DNA from: Thermoplasmata archaeon
GTDB lineage: Archaea; Thermoplasmatota; Thermoplasmata; Lutacidiplasmatales; UBA184
Assembly: GCA_035622275.1 (NCBI GenBank)
Contig: DASPVQ010000020.1
Location: 150,067-214,066 of the forward strand
DNA: 64,000 nt
Direction of reading: 5' to 3'
Each line of letters starts with the position of its first letter. Positions within the stretch are counted from its first letter, which is position 1. The notes under the pieces were generated by a model. It worked only from the letters and a program-made list of their open reading frames with translations. It ran no database searches and was not told the DNA's origin. This document shows positions 26,119 to 34,241 of this stretch, one piece after another. The position numbers and the translations under genes were made by a program.

Positions 26119-26982
26119 ATGGCCGCGCCGACCCCGCCGGTGGGGGAGCGACCCCGCTTCGCGCTCACGCTCACCGTGCGCAACAACGCGCCGACGATCG
26201 GGGCGAGCCTCGCGAGCCTCATGCCCGAGCTCGACGCCGGTGGCGAGCTCGCGATCGCGGACGCCGCCTCCACCGACGGCACGCTGGACGAGATCCGACG
26301 CGCGATCGGGAACGATCCGCGCGTCCACGTCCGGTCCGAGCCGTGCAATCGGGGGGAAGGTCGGAACCGAGCGGTCGCGCTCACGAGCGCGCCGATCATC
26401 GTCTCGCAGCTCGACGCCGACAACCGCTACGCGCCGTCGGTCCTTCGCAGCGCGGTCGCGGCGCTCGAGCGGACCCCGACGGCCGAGGTCCTGAACGCGA
26501 TCGGGCTGTCCGACGCGAACCCGTCGTCGACCCGGTTCTTTGTTTGGCGCCGGGCGACGCTCGAGCGGCTCGGCGGCTATCCGCCGAGCCAGGTCGCCGA
26601 GGAGCTCGGGCTGATCCTGAAGGCCTACCGCGCCGGCCTGCACTTCCGGCGGTTCCCCGTGGACGCCATTGCCGTCGACCTCAAGGAGCGCCACGCTGGG
26701 CATGGCGCCACGCGCCCCTGGTGGCAGCGCGGTCGTGTGTCGATCCGAGCCGCCAAGAAGTTCGGTCTCCTCGGCTACCGGTACGCCGAGTTCGTCCGCT
26801 ACCTGGCGATGACCCGGCGGACGACGCCTCGATTCCTGGCCGGGCTCGCGCTCAGCGCGGTGGGGTACGTCTCGCTCGCCGCGTCCGGCCGGGACGCTCG
26901 ATTCCTCGACGATGGGCTCGGGGAGACCTCGGCAGATGTCGCGCGGGCCGTGGCCACGCCCGGTTGGCCCCGCACCCGCTAG
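26119..26982 (+). CDS. Family 2 glycosyltransferase
   Basis: The 287-residue protein has a GT-A fold: LTLTVRNNAPTIG at the N-terminus, IADAASTDGT, and the metal-binding QLDADNRY (DxD). A VAEELGLILKAY motif matches the acceptor-side ED region of the family. A weakly hydrophobic segment near the C-terminus (about 240-260) may contact the membrane. It is in the same orientation as the preceding glycosyltransferase but has its own promoter. The sugar and acceptor are unknown. Confidence 0.82.
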   Translation: MAAPTPPVGERPRFALTLTVRNNAPTIGASLASLMPELDAGGELAIADAASTDGTLDEIRRAIGNDPRVHVRSEPCNRGEGRNRAVALTSAPIIVSQLDADNRYAPSVLRSAVAALERTPTAEVLNAIGLSDANPSSTRFFVWRRATLERLGGYPPSQVAEELGLILKAYRAGLHFRRFPVDAIAVDLKERHAGHGATRPWWQRGRVSIRAAKKFGLLGYRYAEFVRYLAMTRRTTPRFLAGLALSAVGYVSLAASGRDARFLDDGLGETSADVARAVATPGWPRTR

Positions 26983-27028
26983 CCCGGCGGCGGGAACGCT
27001 CAAGGCCCCGCCGGCGTCGTGGGAGTTC

Positions 27029-27850
27029 GTGCCGCCCTCCGAGACGAGCGCTTCCGAGGAGCGCGCGTCGGACCTGCGCGTCGAGGCGGCGATGCTCGAG
27101 TGCCCCAACTGCGGCCGTCCGACCCCGCACCGGATCCTCCGGGTCGACCGGACCTCGGCACCGCGACGGGGCCGGGTCCGAGGGATCGCGCGTTGCCGGA
27201 ACTGCCGATTGACCCACCCGTTCGCGTCGGCCCCGGCCGAGCGCGCCGACGTGGAGCTGATCGTGTCGGACGGCGCGGTGAGCGAACGGTCCCGGCTGCC
27301 GCTGCCCCGACTCGCTCGGCTGACGGTGGGCGCGACCGTGCCCGTCGCGGGAGACCCGCTGACGGTGCGGCGGTTGGACGGCCCCGATGGCCGTTCCGTC
27401 CGCTCGGCGCGCGCCGCCGAGCTGCGAACGATCTGGGCGGTGCGCGATCGCGGTACGGTCGTGGCCGTCTCGATCGTCGAGGGACGTCGCACGCGCTCCG
27501 CGTCGCTGGCCCTTCCTCACGGGACGCTCCTCGGGATCGGCGATGCCCTCTCCGTGGACGACCGGCCGCACGCCATCGTGGCGCTGCGCGCAAACGGCCA
27601 CACCTGGAAGCGCCTCGGCGATCGCTTCCGGGCGGAGGAGGTAGGTCGGGCCTACGTGCGCCGGACCGACAGGCCCCCCGCCGGTAGGAGCGCCTGGAGC
27701 CGGGGACGCGTCAGTCCGAGCTCGCGCGCGAGCGCGACCTCCGTCGGCTCGCGCTCCCGCTCCTCGCCCGGAACCAGCACGACACGCAGGCGTCCCCGGG
27801 CCCGCAGCGCCGCCGGCGGGGCGGCCGACCAGAGCTCCTCGCCGTCGTAG
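27029..27850 (+). CDS. HVO_0476-like zinc-ribbon protein
   Basis: The N-terminal part has a zinc ribbon, CPNCGRPTPHRILR then CRNCRLTHPF, followed by a beta-rich domain ending around VGRAYVRR, which matches the archaeal HVO_0476 zinc-finger family of about 190-200 residues. The frame then stays open to 27850, adding some 60 Ser/Arg-rich residues antisense to the end of rqcH. Either the true stop is lost, or the genes overlap by 199 bases. GTG 27029 lies 27 bases after a weak CTCAAGG element; ATG 27092 directly before the zinc ribbon is the alternative. Function is unknown. Confidence 0.7.
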   Translation: MPPSETSASEERASDLRVEAAMLECPNCGRPTPHRILRVDRTSAPRRGRVRGIARCRNCRLTHPFASAPAERADVELIVSDGAVSERSRLPLPRLARLTVGATVPVAGDPLTVRRLDGPDGRSVRSARAAELRTIWAVRDRGTVVAVSIVEGRRTRSASLALPHGTLLGIGDALSVDDRPHAIVALRANGHTWKRLGDRFRAEEVGRAYVRRTDRPPAGRSAWSRGRVSPSSRASATSVGSRSRSSPGTSTTRRRPRARSAAGGAADQSSSPS

Positions 27851-29550
27851 TCGATCGTCCCGATCCCGATCTCGAGGGGCAGGTCCCGCAACGGGTGCTT
27901 CGTTCCCGAGATCACCCAGGCGCCCCGCGCCACGAACTCGCCGCTCGCTGCGGTCTTCGACACCTGGTCGGGCTCGACCCAGAAGGCCGAGGCCGAGGCG
28001 AGACCCGCCCGCCACGCCTTCGAAAAGACGACCGCGAACTGTCCGGCCTCCTGCAGCGTCGCCTCCCCCACCGTCGCCCCGGCCGCCGCCGGGTGCTTCA
28101 CGACGACGCTCGCGGCGCCGTGGAGGTCGGCATGCACATACCGGTCGCCGTCCTTGAGGTGCCGTCGGACGAGCGCGTCGTTCGAGGCGGCGTCCCGGCC
28201 CGCGACGACGACCGTCCCCTCCGAGCTCAGGAACCAGCGGAACCGCTCGAACCAGTGGGCGCGGCCGGCCCGGGGCGACACCGTGGAGCGGGCCGGGGGC
28301 CGGGCCACCCCCGGCGGCGCGGCGCGCCTCGCCTCCGTCTCCGCGAGCGCGGCCTGCGCGCCGGCGAGTTTCGCCTGGAGCCGCTTGGCCTCCTCGAACA
28401 GCTCGCGCGCCGACTCGCGGGGCGTGGCATCCGCGCGGAGGGGTACGGCGCGCCCGCCGAGGATCGCTTCGACGATCCGGCCCTCGTGCCGGTCGAGGCG
28501 AGCCCGCTCCAGCGCCGCCTCGGCCTGCGGATAGTGCGCCAGGACGGCGTTGGCCATCTCCTGGAGACCGCGGACCCCTTCGCCCAGGGTGGTGACCGCG
28601 GCCGACTGCTGCTCGAGGAGTCGGTCGAGCTCGCGCCGCCGACGCGCCGCCTCCGCTTCCGCCGGCGAGGGTGGCGCGACGACGAGCGACGAGAAGAACT
28701 CGTGCGCGGCGGCCGAGAAGGTCGGCCGCTCGACGACCTCGATGCCCGGGGTCCCGGACCAGCGCTGCGAGGCGTACGGGGTCGCGTCCACGGCGCTACC
28801 GTCCCGAGTGTAGAGGAAGCCACGCGGCCGGTCCCCGACCTCGTCGATGAGCCGGGCGAGGGCCGCGTGGATCCCGGGCGCCAGCGCGGCGGCTCGGGCC
28901 GACGCCGCCTCCGAGCCCACCGCGCCGGCGCGCGCGATCACCTCCTCGGCGACCGGCCCTCCGAGGGAGAGGCGCGCGGCCAGCGTGCTCGCGAGGTCCG
29001 TCCGCGATCGGGCGAGCTCACCGTCGAGCTCGCGGACCGCGAGCTTCCACGGGTCGAGGCGCGTCGGCGGGCGAGAGTACTCGCTGCCCACCCGGAGCTG
29101 GCGGTGGGCCCAGCGTCGGGTCTCGGCGACGGCCGCGATCCGCCCGCCGCGCGCGACGATCAGGTTCCCCTTGCCGAACATCTCGAGCGCGAGCACGTAC
29201 GGATCCGGCTCGTCGGTCCGGCCGAGGGTGACCTCGAGGTAGCGCTCGCCGGCCGGATCCGCGACCGAGCGGAGCGACGCTCCCGAGAGGAGGCGACGCA
29301 TCTCGCGCGCCAGCGGCGAGAGCTCGTCGCGGTGCTCGGGCGCGTCATCGAGGAGCGCCGCGAAGCGACCGGGCACGAGCTCGAGCTCCCGTCGCCCCTC
29401 GCCGGGGACCCGGAAGGCGAGCGACCACCCGCCGCTCGGAAGGTCGAACGCCTTGTCGACCCGGGCCCTCGGGACCGCCCGGAGCTCGCGGACGAGCGCG
29501 AGCGTGTCGAGCGAGGTGAACCGGTCCTTCGGGGTCGGCTCGCCGGCCAT
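27652..29550 (-). CDS. rqcH: RqcH/NFACT-family ribosome quality-control protein
   Basis: The 632-residue protein has the NFACT layout. The NFACT-N domain contains GKGNLIV near residue 125, then HhH and coiled-coil regions (RRRRELDRLLEQQ near 310), and the NFACT-R domain contains VHADLHGAASVVVK near 480, the RNA-binding signature. A C-terminal domain ends with a LPAGG segment. RqcH binds large ribosomal subunits carrying stalled peptidyl-tRNA and adds C-terminal alanine tails. The start ATG follows AGGGAACGGGCG and lies about 43 bases from a palindromic TATA box shared with the acyl-CoA dehydrogenase. Its last 199 bases overlap the opposite zinc-ribbon ORF. Confidence 0.9.
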   Translation of the reverse strand: MAGEPTPKDRFTSLDTLALVRELRAVPRARVDKAFDLPSGGWSLAFRVPGEGRRELELVPGRFAALLDDAPEHRDELSPLAREMRRLLSGASLRSVADPAGERYLEVTLGRTDEPDPYVLALEMFGKGNLIVARGGRIAAVAETRRWAHRQLRVGSEYSRPPTRLDPWKLAVRELDGELARSRTDLASTLAARLSLGGPVAEEVIARAGAVGSEAASARAAALAPGIHAALARLIDEVGDRPRGFLYTRDGSAVDATPYASQRWSGTPGIEVVERPTFSAAAHEFFSSLVVAPPSPAEAEAARRRRELDRLLEQQSAAVTTLGEGVRGLQEMANAVLAHYPQAEAALERARLDRHEGRIVEAILGGRAVPLRADATPRESARELFEEAKRLQAKLAGAQAALAETEARRAAPPGVARPPARSTVSPRAGRAHWFERFRWFLSSEGTVVVAGRDAASNDALVRRHLKDGDRYVHADLHGAASVVVKHPAAAGATVGEATLQEAGQFAVVFSKAWRAGLASASAFWVEPDQVSKTAASGEFVARGAWVISGTKHPLRDLPLEIGIGTIDYDGEELWSAAPPAALRARGRLRVVLVPGEEREREPTEVALARELGLTRPRLQALLPAGGLSVRRT

Positions 29551-29587
29551 CGCCCGTTCCCTCCGCGCGCCGCCGACCCGGCGTCAC

Positions 29588-29597
29588 TCCTTAAGGG
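29588..29597. promoter_or_regulatory. Palindromic TATA box shared by rqcH and the acyl-CoA dehydrogenase
   Basis: TCCTTAAGGG has a perfect CCTTAAGG palindrome. It lies 27 bases before the plus-strand ATG at 29620 and 43 bases before the minus-strand ATG at 29550, so one element may serve both directions. Confidence 0.5.
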
Positions 29598-29619
29598 TTC
29601 GGCGGGGTCCCCCGATCGG

Positions 29620-30756
29620 ATGGCCGAAGCAGCGACGGGCGCGACGGCCTGGCGGAGCCGCGCTCGCGCGTTCGCGGACCGGGAGATCCGCCCGGTCGCG
29701 GCCGCGATCGATCGGGACGATCGGATCCCCGACGGGATGCTCGCCGCCCTGGCCCGGGAGCGCTTCGTCGGGCTCGGGATCCCGGGCCGATGGGACGGCG
29801 CGGGGGGCGACGTGCGCGCGACGGCGGCCGTGCTGGAGGAGCTAGCCCGCGCGAGCGCCGCGGTCGCGGTGACGCTCTCCGTTCACCTGGCGGTCTGCGC
29901 GCGGCCGATCCTCGATCACGGCTCCGACGCGCAGCGCGAGCGCTACCTGCGGCCGCTCGCCCGGGGGGAGCGCATCGGCGCATTCGCGCTCACCGAGCCG
30001 GGCGCGGGCTCGGATGCGGCCCACATCGCGACCCGGTACCGGCGCGACGATGGGGACTTCGTGCTGCGCGGCACGAAGATGTTCACCTCGAACGCGGTGA
30101 GCGCCGGCACGATCCTCCTGTTCGCCACGCACGATCCCGCGCTCGAGGGTCGCGGGATCTCCGCCTTCATCGTCGCGCCCGGGACCCCGGGCTTCTCGGT
30201 CTCCCAGCGCCTGGACAAGCTCGGCCTGCGGGGCAGCGAGACGACCGAGCTCGTGCTCGACGAGGTCCGCCTGCCGGGGGACGCCCTCCTCGGGTCGGAG
30301 GGCTCCGGGCTGAGGATCGCCCTCGGCGCGCTCGCCGGCGGCCGCGTGGGCATCGCAAGCTGCGCCCTCGGCGTCGCCGAGGCCGCCTTCGAGACGCTGC
30401 GCGACGCGGTCCGGGACGATCCGGTCGACTGGAAGCGGATCCGGCTCGCGCGGGCCTTCGCCGAGCTCTCCGGCGCCCGGGCGCTCGTCGCGCTCGCGGC
30501 CGAGCGCGCGGACGCCGGGGCCTCCTCGGTACCCGACGCCTCGGTGGCGAAGCTCGTCGCCTCCCGGGCCGCGGTGTCGATCGCGTCGGCCGGCGTCGAG
30601 ATTGCCGGCCCGAGCGGTGCCCGGGCCGATGCCCCGGCCGGCCGCCTGTATCGCGACGCGCGGGTGTTCCCGATCGTCGAGGGGACCACCGAGATCCAGG
30701 AGCTCATCCTCGGGCGCGCGCTCGCCGGTCCCCCCGACGAACCAAACGATAACTAA
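29620..30756 (+). CDS. Acyl-CoA dehydrogenase
   Basis: The 378-residue flavoprotein has the family signatures GAFALTEPGAGSDAAH (FAD and substrate site), KMFTSNAVSA, KLGLRGSETTEL and the C-terminal VEGTTEIQ, whose glutamate matches the catalytic base of short-chain-type enzymes. It oxidises acyl-CoA to the 2-enoyl form, passing electrons to an electron-transfer flavoprotein. The ATG at 29620 is 27 bases from a palindromic TATA box. No other beta-oxidation gene is in the window, so the chain length and pathway (fatty acid or amino acid) are open. Confidence 0.9.
   Translation: MAEAATGATAWRSRARAFADREIRPVAAAIDRDDRIPDGMLAALARERFVGLGIPGRWDGAGGDVRATAAVLEELARASAAVAVTLSVHLAVCARPILDHGSDAQRERYLRPLARGERIGAFALTEPGAGSDAAHIATRYRRDDGDFVLRGTKMFTSNAVSAGTILLFATHDPALEGRGISAFIVAPGTPGFSVSQRLDKLGLRGSETTELVLDEVRLPGDALLGSEGSGLRIALGALAGGRVGIASCALGVAEAAFETLRDAVRDDPVDWKRIRLARAFAELSGARALVALAAERADAGASSVPDASVAKLVASRAAVSIASAGVEIAGPSGARADAPAGRLYRDARVFPIVEGTTEIQELILGRALAGPPDEPNDN
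30749..30755 (+). promoter_or_regulatory. TATA-like box for hel308
   Basis: GATAACTAA overlaps the acyl-CoA dehydrogenase stop and is centred 25 bases before the hel308 ATG at 30777, a leaderless spacing. Confidence 0.45.
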
Positions 30757-30776
30757 CGCGCCGGGCTCCTGGGCGC

Positions 30777-33068
30777 ATGGCGCGCCGCCGCCGGCCCGAA
30801 GCCCCGTCGCCGGAGACCGGCGGACGAGCGTCGACCCTGGCGCCGATCGAGCTGGCCGCGCTCGACGAGGGCGTGCGATCGGTCCTGGAGGAGGACGGCG
30901 TCCGGGCGCTCTATCCGCCGCAGGCCGCGGCGCTGCCATCGGTCCTCGCCGGCGAGAGCGTGCTCCTTTCCTGCCCGACCGCGAGCGGGAAGTCGCTGGT
31001 CGCCTACCTCGCCCTCCTGCGGGCCGCCCGTGCCGGGCGCACCGGCCTCTACCTCGTCCCGCTGCGCGCGCTCGCCCACGAGAAGGCCGAGGAGCTCGCC
31101 CGCTTCGAGCGGCTCGGGCTCAAGGTGGGCCTCTCGATCGGCGACTTCGACCTGCCGGCGGAGAAGCTCGAACGGCTCGACGTGCTCGTCGCGACCAGCG
31201 AGAAGGCGGACGGACTGCTGCGACGCGGCAGTCCCTGGCTCGATCGCCTCGGGGTGGTCGTGGCCGACGAGGTGCACCTGATGCGCGACCCCGAGCGCGG
31301 CCCGACGCTCGAGGTCGGCCTGACGCGGCTGCGGCGCGCGTACCCCGACCTCCAGGTCGTGGCGCTGTCGGCGACCGTCGGCAACTCCGAGCAGGTCGCG
31401 GCGTGGCTGCGCGCGCGGCACATCGGCAGCGACTTCCGACCGGTGCCGCTGAAGCTCGGCGTCTACCACGACGGCCGGATCACCTTCACCGACCTATCGA
31501 CGCGCGAGATACCGGGGAGCGGCGAGGCGGTCCCCCGGCTGGTGGGCTCGATCCTGGCCGAGGGCGGGCAGGCGCTCGTCTTCGTCAGCACCCGTCGCGC
31601 GAGCGAGCAGCTGGCGGAGGCGCTCGTTCCGACCGTCCGCTCCCGGCTCGCGCCCGAGGAGCGCGCGCGGGCCCGCGCGGCCGTCGAGGAGCTCGGCGAG
31701 TCGAGCGACGAAGAGACGGAGGGCATGCGCCGACTCGCCGCGCTCATGCCCCACGGGGTCGCCTACCACAACGCCTCGCTCACGAATCCGGAGCGCCGCG
31801 CGGTCGAGCGCGCGTTCCGGGACCGGGTGCTGAAGGTCCTCACCGCGACGCCGACGCTCGCCGCCGGCATCAACCTGCCAGCGCGCCGGGTCATCGTGCG
31901 CGACACGACCCGCTACGACGACCGCCTCGGCATGCAGGCCCCGATCCCCGCGACCGAGGTCCACCAGATGCTCGGCCGCGCCGGGCGGCCCCGCTTCGAC
32001 GCGTACGGGGAGGCGCTGCTCCTCGCCCGGACGCCCGAGGACGAGGACCGCCTCCTCGACCGCTACCTCTCCGCCCCCCCCGAGGCGGTCGAGAGCCGAC
32101 TCGCCGCCGAGCCGGCACTGCGGATGCACGTGCTCGCCCTCGTCGCGAGCGGCGCCGTCCGGGACGAGGCCGAGCTCGAATCGTTCTTCGCCTCGACGTT
32201 CTACGGCTACTGCCGGCCGCTGGACGAGCTAGAGGGCACCGTCGCGACCGTGCGGCGCTTCTTGGAGGAGAACGACTTCCTCGTGCGCGGGTCCGAACTC
32301 CGGGCCACCCCGTTCGGGGCGCTCACGAGCGAGCTGTACCTCGACCCGCTGAGCGCGCTCGTCCTGCGCCAGGTGCTCGAGCGCGCCCCGCTGGGGGTCG
32401 GCGCCTTCGCGCTCCTCTCGGCGATCGCCGCCACGCCCGACCTCCCTCCGCTCTTCCTGCGGACGGCCGAGGAGCCGGAGCTGCTCGGGCGTTACACCGA
32501 CGAGGCGGAGGAACTGCTCGTCAAGCCGGAGGAGCCGCCGCTCGAGCTCGACCTCGAGAGCTACCTCGCGACCCTGAAGACCGCGAGCGTACTGGAGGCG
32601 TGGGTCAACGAGGTCCCGATCGTCGAGATCACCGAGCGCTTCGGCATCGGCGCCGGCGACCTCCGTTCGAAGGTCGAGGACGCCGAGTGGCTGGCGTTCG
32701 GCCTCGGGCGGCTCGCGAGCCGCTTCCAGCGCCGGCTCGCGCGGCCGATCGACGACCTGTCGCTGCGGATCCGCTACGGCGCGACCGAGGAGCTGCTCGA
32801 CCTGGTCCGGCTGAAGGGCGTCGGCCGCGTGCGCGCGCGCCAGCTCTTCCGCGCGGGCTACCCCGACCGCGAGGCACTGCACCGGGCCCCGTTCGACCGC
32901 ATCGAGCACGCGCTGCGCTCGGCCCATCTGGCGGAGATGGTGCTCAGCCAGCTTCGGCGTCCCGGGCCGTCGGCGCCGCCAGCGGCGGTCCCGGCGCCGG
33001 CGCGCCGCCCACCGGCGGCACGTCCCACGGTGCGCCCGCTCGAGGAATTCCCCGAGGATTCGGGCTGA
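30777..33068 (+). CDS. hel308: Hel308-family DNA helicase
   Basis: The 763-residue superfamily 2 helicase has motif I PTASGKS near residue 68, motif II ADEVHLM near 163, motif III ALSATV, and motif VI QMLGRAGRPRFD. A winged helix, a ratchet domain and a helix-hairpin-helix (LVRLKGVGRVRARQLF near 680) follow, the Hel308 order. Hel308 unwinds 3-prime tailed DNA at blocked forks. The last 40 residues are Pro/Ala-rich and overlap the 3-prime end of the opposite Orc1/Cdc6-like gene by 125 bases. Motif II reads DEVH instead of the more common DEIH or DECH. Confidence 0.9.
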   Translation: MARRRRPEAPSPETGGRASTLAPIELAALDEGVRSVLEEDGVRALYPPQAAALPSVLAGESVLLSCPTASGKSLVAYLALLRAARAGRTGLYLVPLRALAHEKAEELARFERLGLKVGLSIGDFDLPAEKLERLDVLVATSEKADGLLRRGSPWLDRLGVVVADEVHLMRDPERGPTLEVGLTRLRRAYPDLQVVALSATVGNSEQVAAWLRARHIGSDFRPVPLKLGVYHDGRITFTDLSTREIPGSGEAVPRLVGSILAEGGQALVFVSTRRASEQLAEALVPTVRSRLAPEERARARAAVEELGESSDEETEGMRRLAALMPHGVAYHNASLTNPERRAVERAFRDRVLKVLTATPTLAAGINLPARRVIVRDTTRYDDRLGMQAPIPATEVHQMLGRAGRPRFDAYGEALLLARTPEDEDRLLDRYLSAPPEAVESRLAAEPALRMHVLALVASGAVRDEAELESFFASTFYGYCRPLDELEGTVATVRRFLEENDFLVRGSELRATPFGALTSELYLDPLSALVLRQVLERAPLGVGAFALLSAIAATPDLPPLFLRTAEEPELLGRYTDEAEELLVKPEEPPLELDLESYLATLKTASVLEAWVNEVPIVEITERFGIGAGDLRSKVEDAEWLAFGLGRLASRFQRRLARPIDDLSLRIRYGATEELLDLVRLKGVGRVRARQLFRAGYPDREALHRAPFDRIEHALRSAHLAEMVLSQLRRPGPSAPPAAVPAPARRPPAARPTVRPLEEFPEDSG

Positions 33069-34149
33069 CGACCCACTCGTCGATCGGGGTCATCACCCGC
33101 ACGAGCGAGCGGGTCCCCCCCAGGCCCCCCGTGCGGACCTCCCGCCGGACGTAGCCGGCCTGCTCGAGCCGAACGATACGCCGCCAGAGCGTCGTGGGCG
33201 GCAGCGGCGAGAGCCCGAGCGCCCGCGCGTAGCGCGCCTCGAGCCGGCGCACGTCGCCGACGACGGCCTCGGCCCCCCGAGCTGCGTCCTCGATCGCCCG
33301 CACGACGCTCGATTCGATCGAGATCGAGAGCAGGCGCCGCCGACCGGCCGGCGCGCGGGGACGCAGGGTAGGAGACGGTCCCAGAAGCGCCCGCCGCAGA
33401 AGATCGATCGCGCGGACCGCGCCGCCTCCCTCCTCGACCGCCCGGTGGACGAGTCGTCCCACGAGCTCGACCGGAGGTTCTCGCCCGAGGGCCCGCTCGG
33501 CCCGGTCGTCGACGATCGCCCGGAGCTCCTGCGTCGTATACGGTGACAGCGCGACGAACGGGGCGATCCTCCAGCGACCGGATAGCGCCCGCTCGGCCTG
33601 GGCGAGCGCGGACGGACTGCCCGCGAGGACGGTCCACAGCGGCGGCAGTCCGGATTCTCCCTCGGGGAGGAAGCGGTCGGGTTCGCCGAAGGCGCGCAGG
33701 ATGGGCCCGAGCTCGGGCCCGCCGGAGTAGAGGTCGTCGAGCACGATGACCGTGGGCCGCCCCTCGCGCCGCAGCCGTCGCAGGAAGCCGGCCAGGATCT
33801 CCGCCACGGGAAAGCCGCGGCCGTCGAAGCCCTCGTCGAGGGCCGTGAGGAGCGCGCTCGCGACCCCGTGCGTGCCCCGGGCGCCCGCGACCCGCAGCGC
33901 GAGATAGCGCGGGGCGCGCGGTCCCCCGGACGCCCGGAGGCGTTCCGCGAGCTCCCGGGCCGCACGCCGGGCGCAGGCGCTGGTGCCCGACCCGCGCTCG
34001 CCGACCGCCGCCACCACCCACGGCGGGGGGGCCCGCGGGCTCGGCGGATCGAGGCGGCGCAGCAGCTCGGCGACCGCCCGCTCCCGGCCGAGCACTACGG
34101 GCGGCAGCCAGTCCCGGGCGAGTACCTCGGCATGCGCGACCGGCAGCAT
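32944..34149 (-). CDS. Orc1/Cdc6-like AAA+ protein with degenerate Walker A
   Basis: The 401-residue protein has the Orc1/Cdc6 layout: a GRERAVAELLRRL motif at 21-33, an ATPase domain with Walker B VIVLDDL at 134-140, and a C-terminal winged helix (TTLWRRIVRLEQAGYVRR). The Walker A region reads GERGSGTS at 50-57, with threonine where the ATP-binding lysine should be, and the usual sensor-1 asparagine is not evident. It may bind DNA without normal ATPase cycling, for example as a regulator or an inactive initiator paralogue. The ATG follows a CTTATATT TATA box by 25 bases. The last 38 residues are Pro/Ala-rich and overlap hel308. A STAND-type ATPase regulator is an alternative. Confidence 0.7.
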   Translation of the reverse strand: MLPVAHAEVLARDWLPPVVLGRERAVAELLRRLDPPSPRAPPPWVVAAVGERGSGTSACARRAARELAERLRASGGPRAPRYLALRVAGARGTHGVASALLTALDEGFDGRGFPVAEILAGFLRRLRREGRPTVIVLDDLYSGGPELGPILRAFGEPDRFLPEGESGLPPLWTVLAGSPSALAQAERALSGRWRIAPFVALSPYTTQELRAIVDDRAERALGREPPVELVGRLVHRAVEEGGGAVRAIDLLRRALLGPSPTLRPRAPAGRRRLLSISIESSVVRAIEDAARGAEAVVGDVRRLEARYARALGLSPLPPTTLWRRIVRLEQAGYVRREVRTGGLGGTRSLVRVMTPIDEWVVSPNPRGIPRAGAPWDVPPVGGAPAPGPPLAAPTARDAEAG

Positions 34150-34156
34150 CCGGTGG

Positions 34157-34196
34157 CTGTATAACTCACGAATATAAGAATTCTAATAATCGCACC
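34157..34196. promoter_or_regulatory. AT-rich divergent control region with near-palindrome
   Basis: This stretch is strikingly AT-rich for this DNA. It contains the minus-strand TATA box CTTATATT (34171-34178) for the Orc1/Cdc6-like gene and the palindrome AGAATTCT (34177-34184), extended imperfectly to 14 bases. It could be an operator for that protein or a small unwinding element. No repeated origin-recognition box was found. MscS on the other side has a weaker CTATGCGA element near 34214-34221. Confidence 0.5.
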
Positions 34197-34241
34197 GTTC
34201 AGCCGCAAAAGCGCTATGCGAATCCCCCGCTGACACGAGCG

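Noticed and set aside
34150-34241. Origin-recognition boxes
   Set aside because: No repeated ORB-like motif was found; only an AT-rich promoter region and one palindrome are visible.
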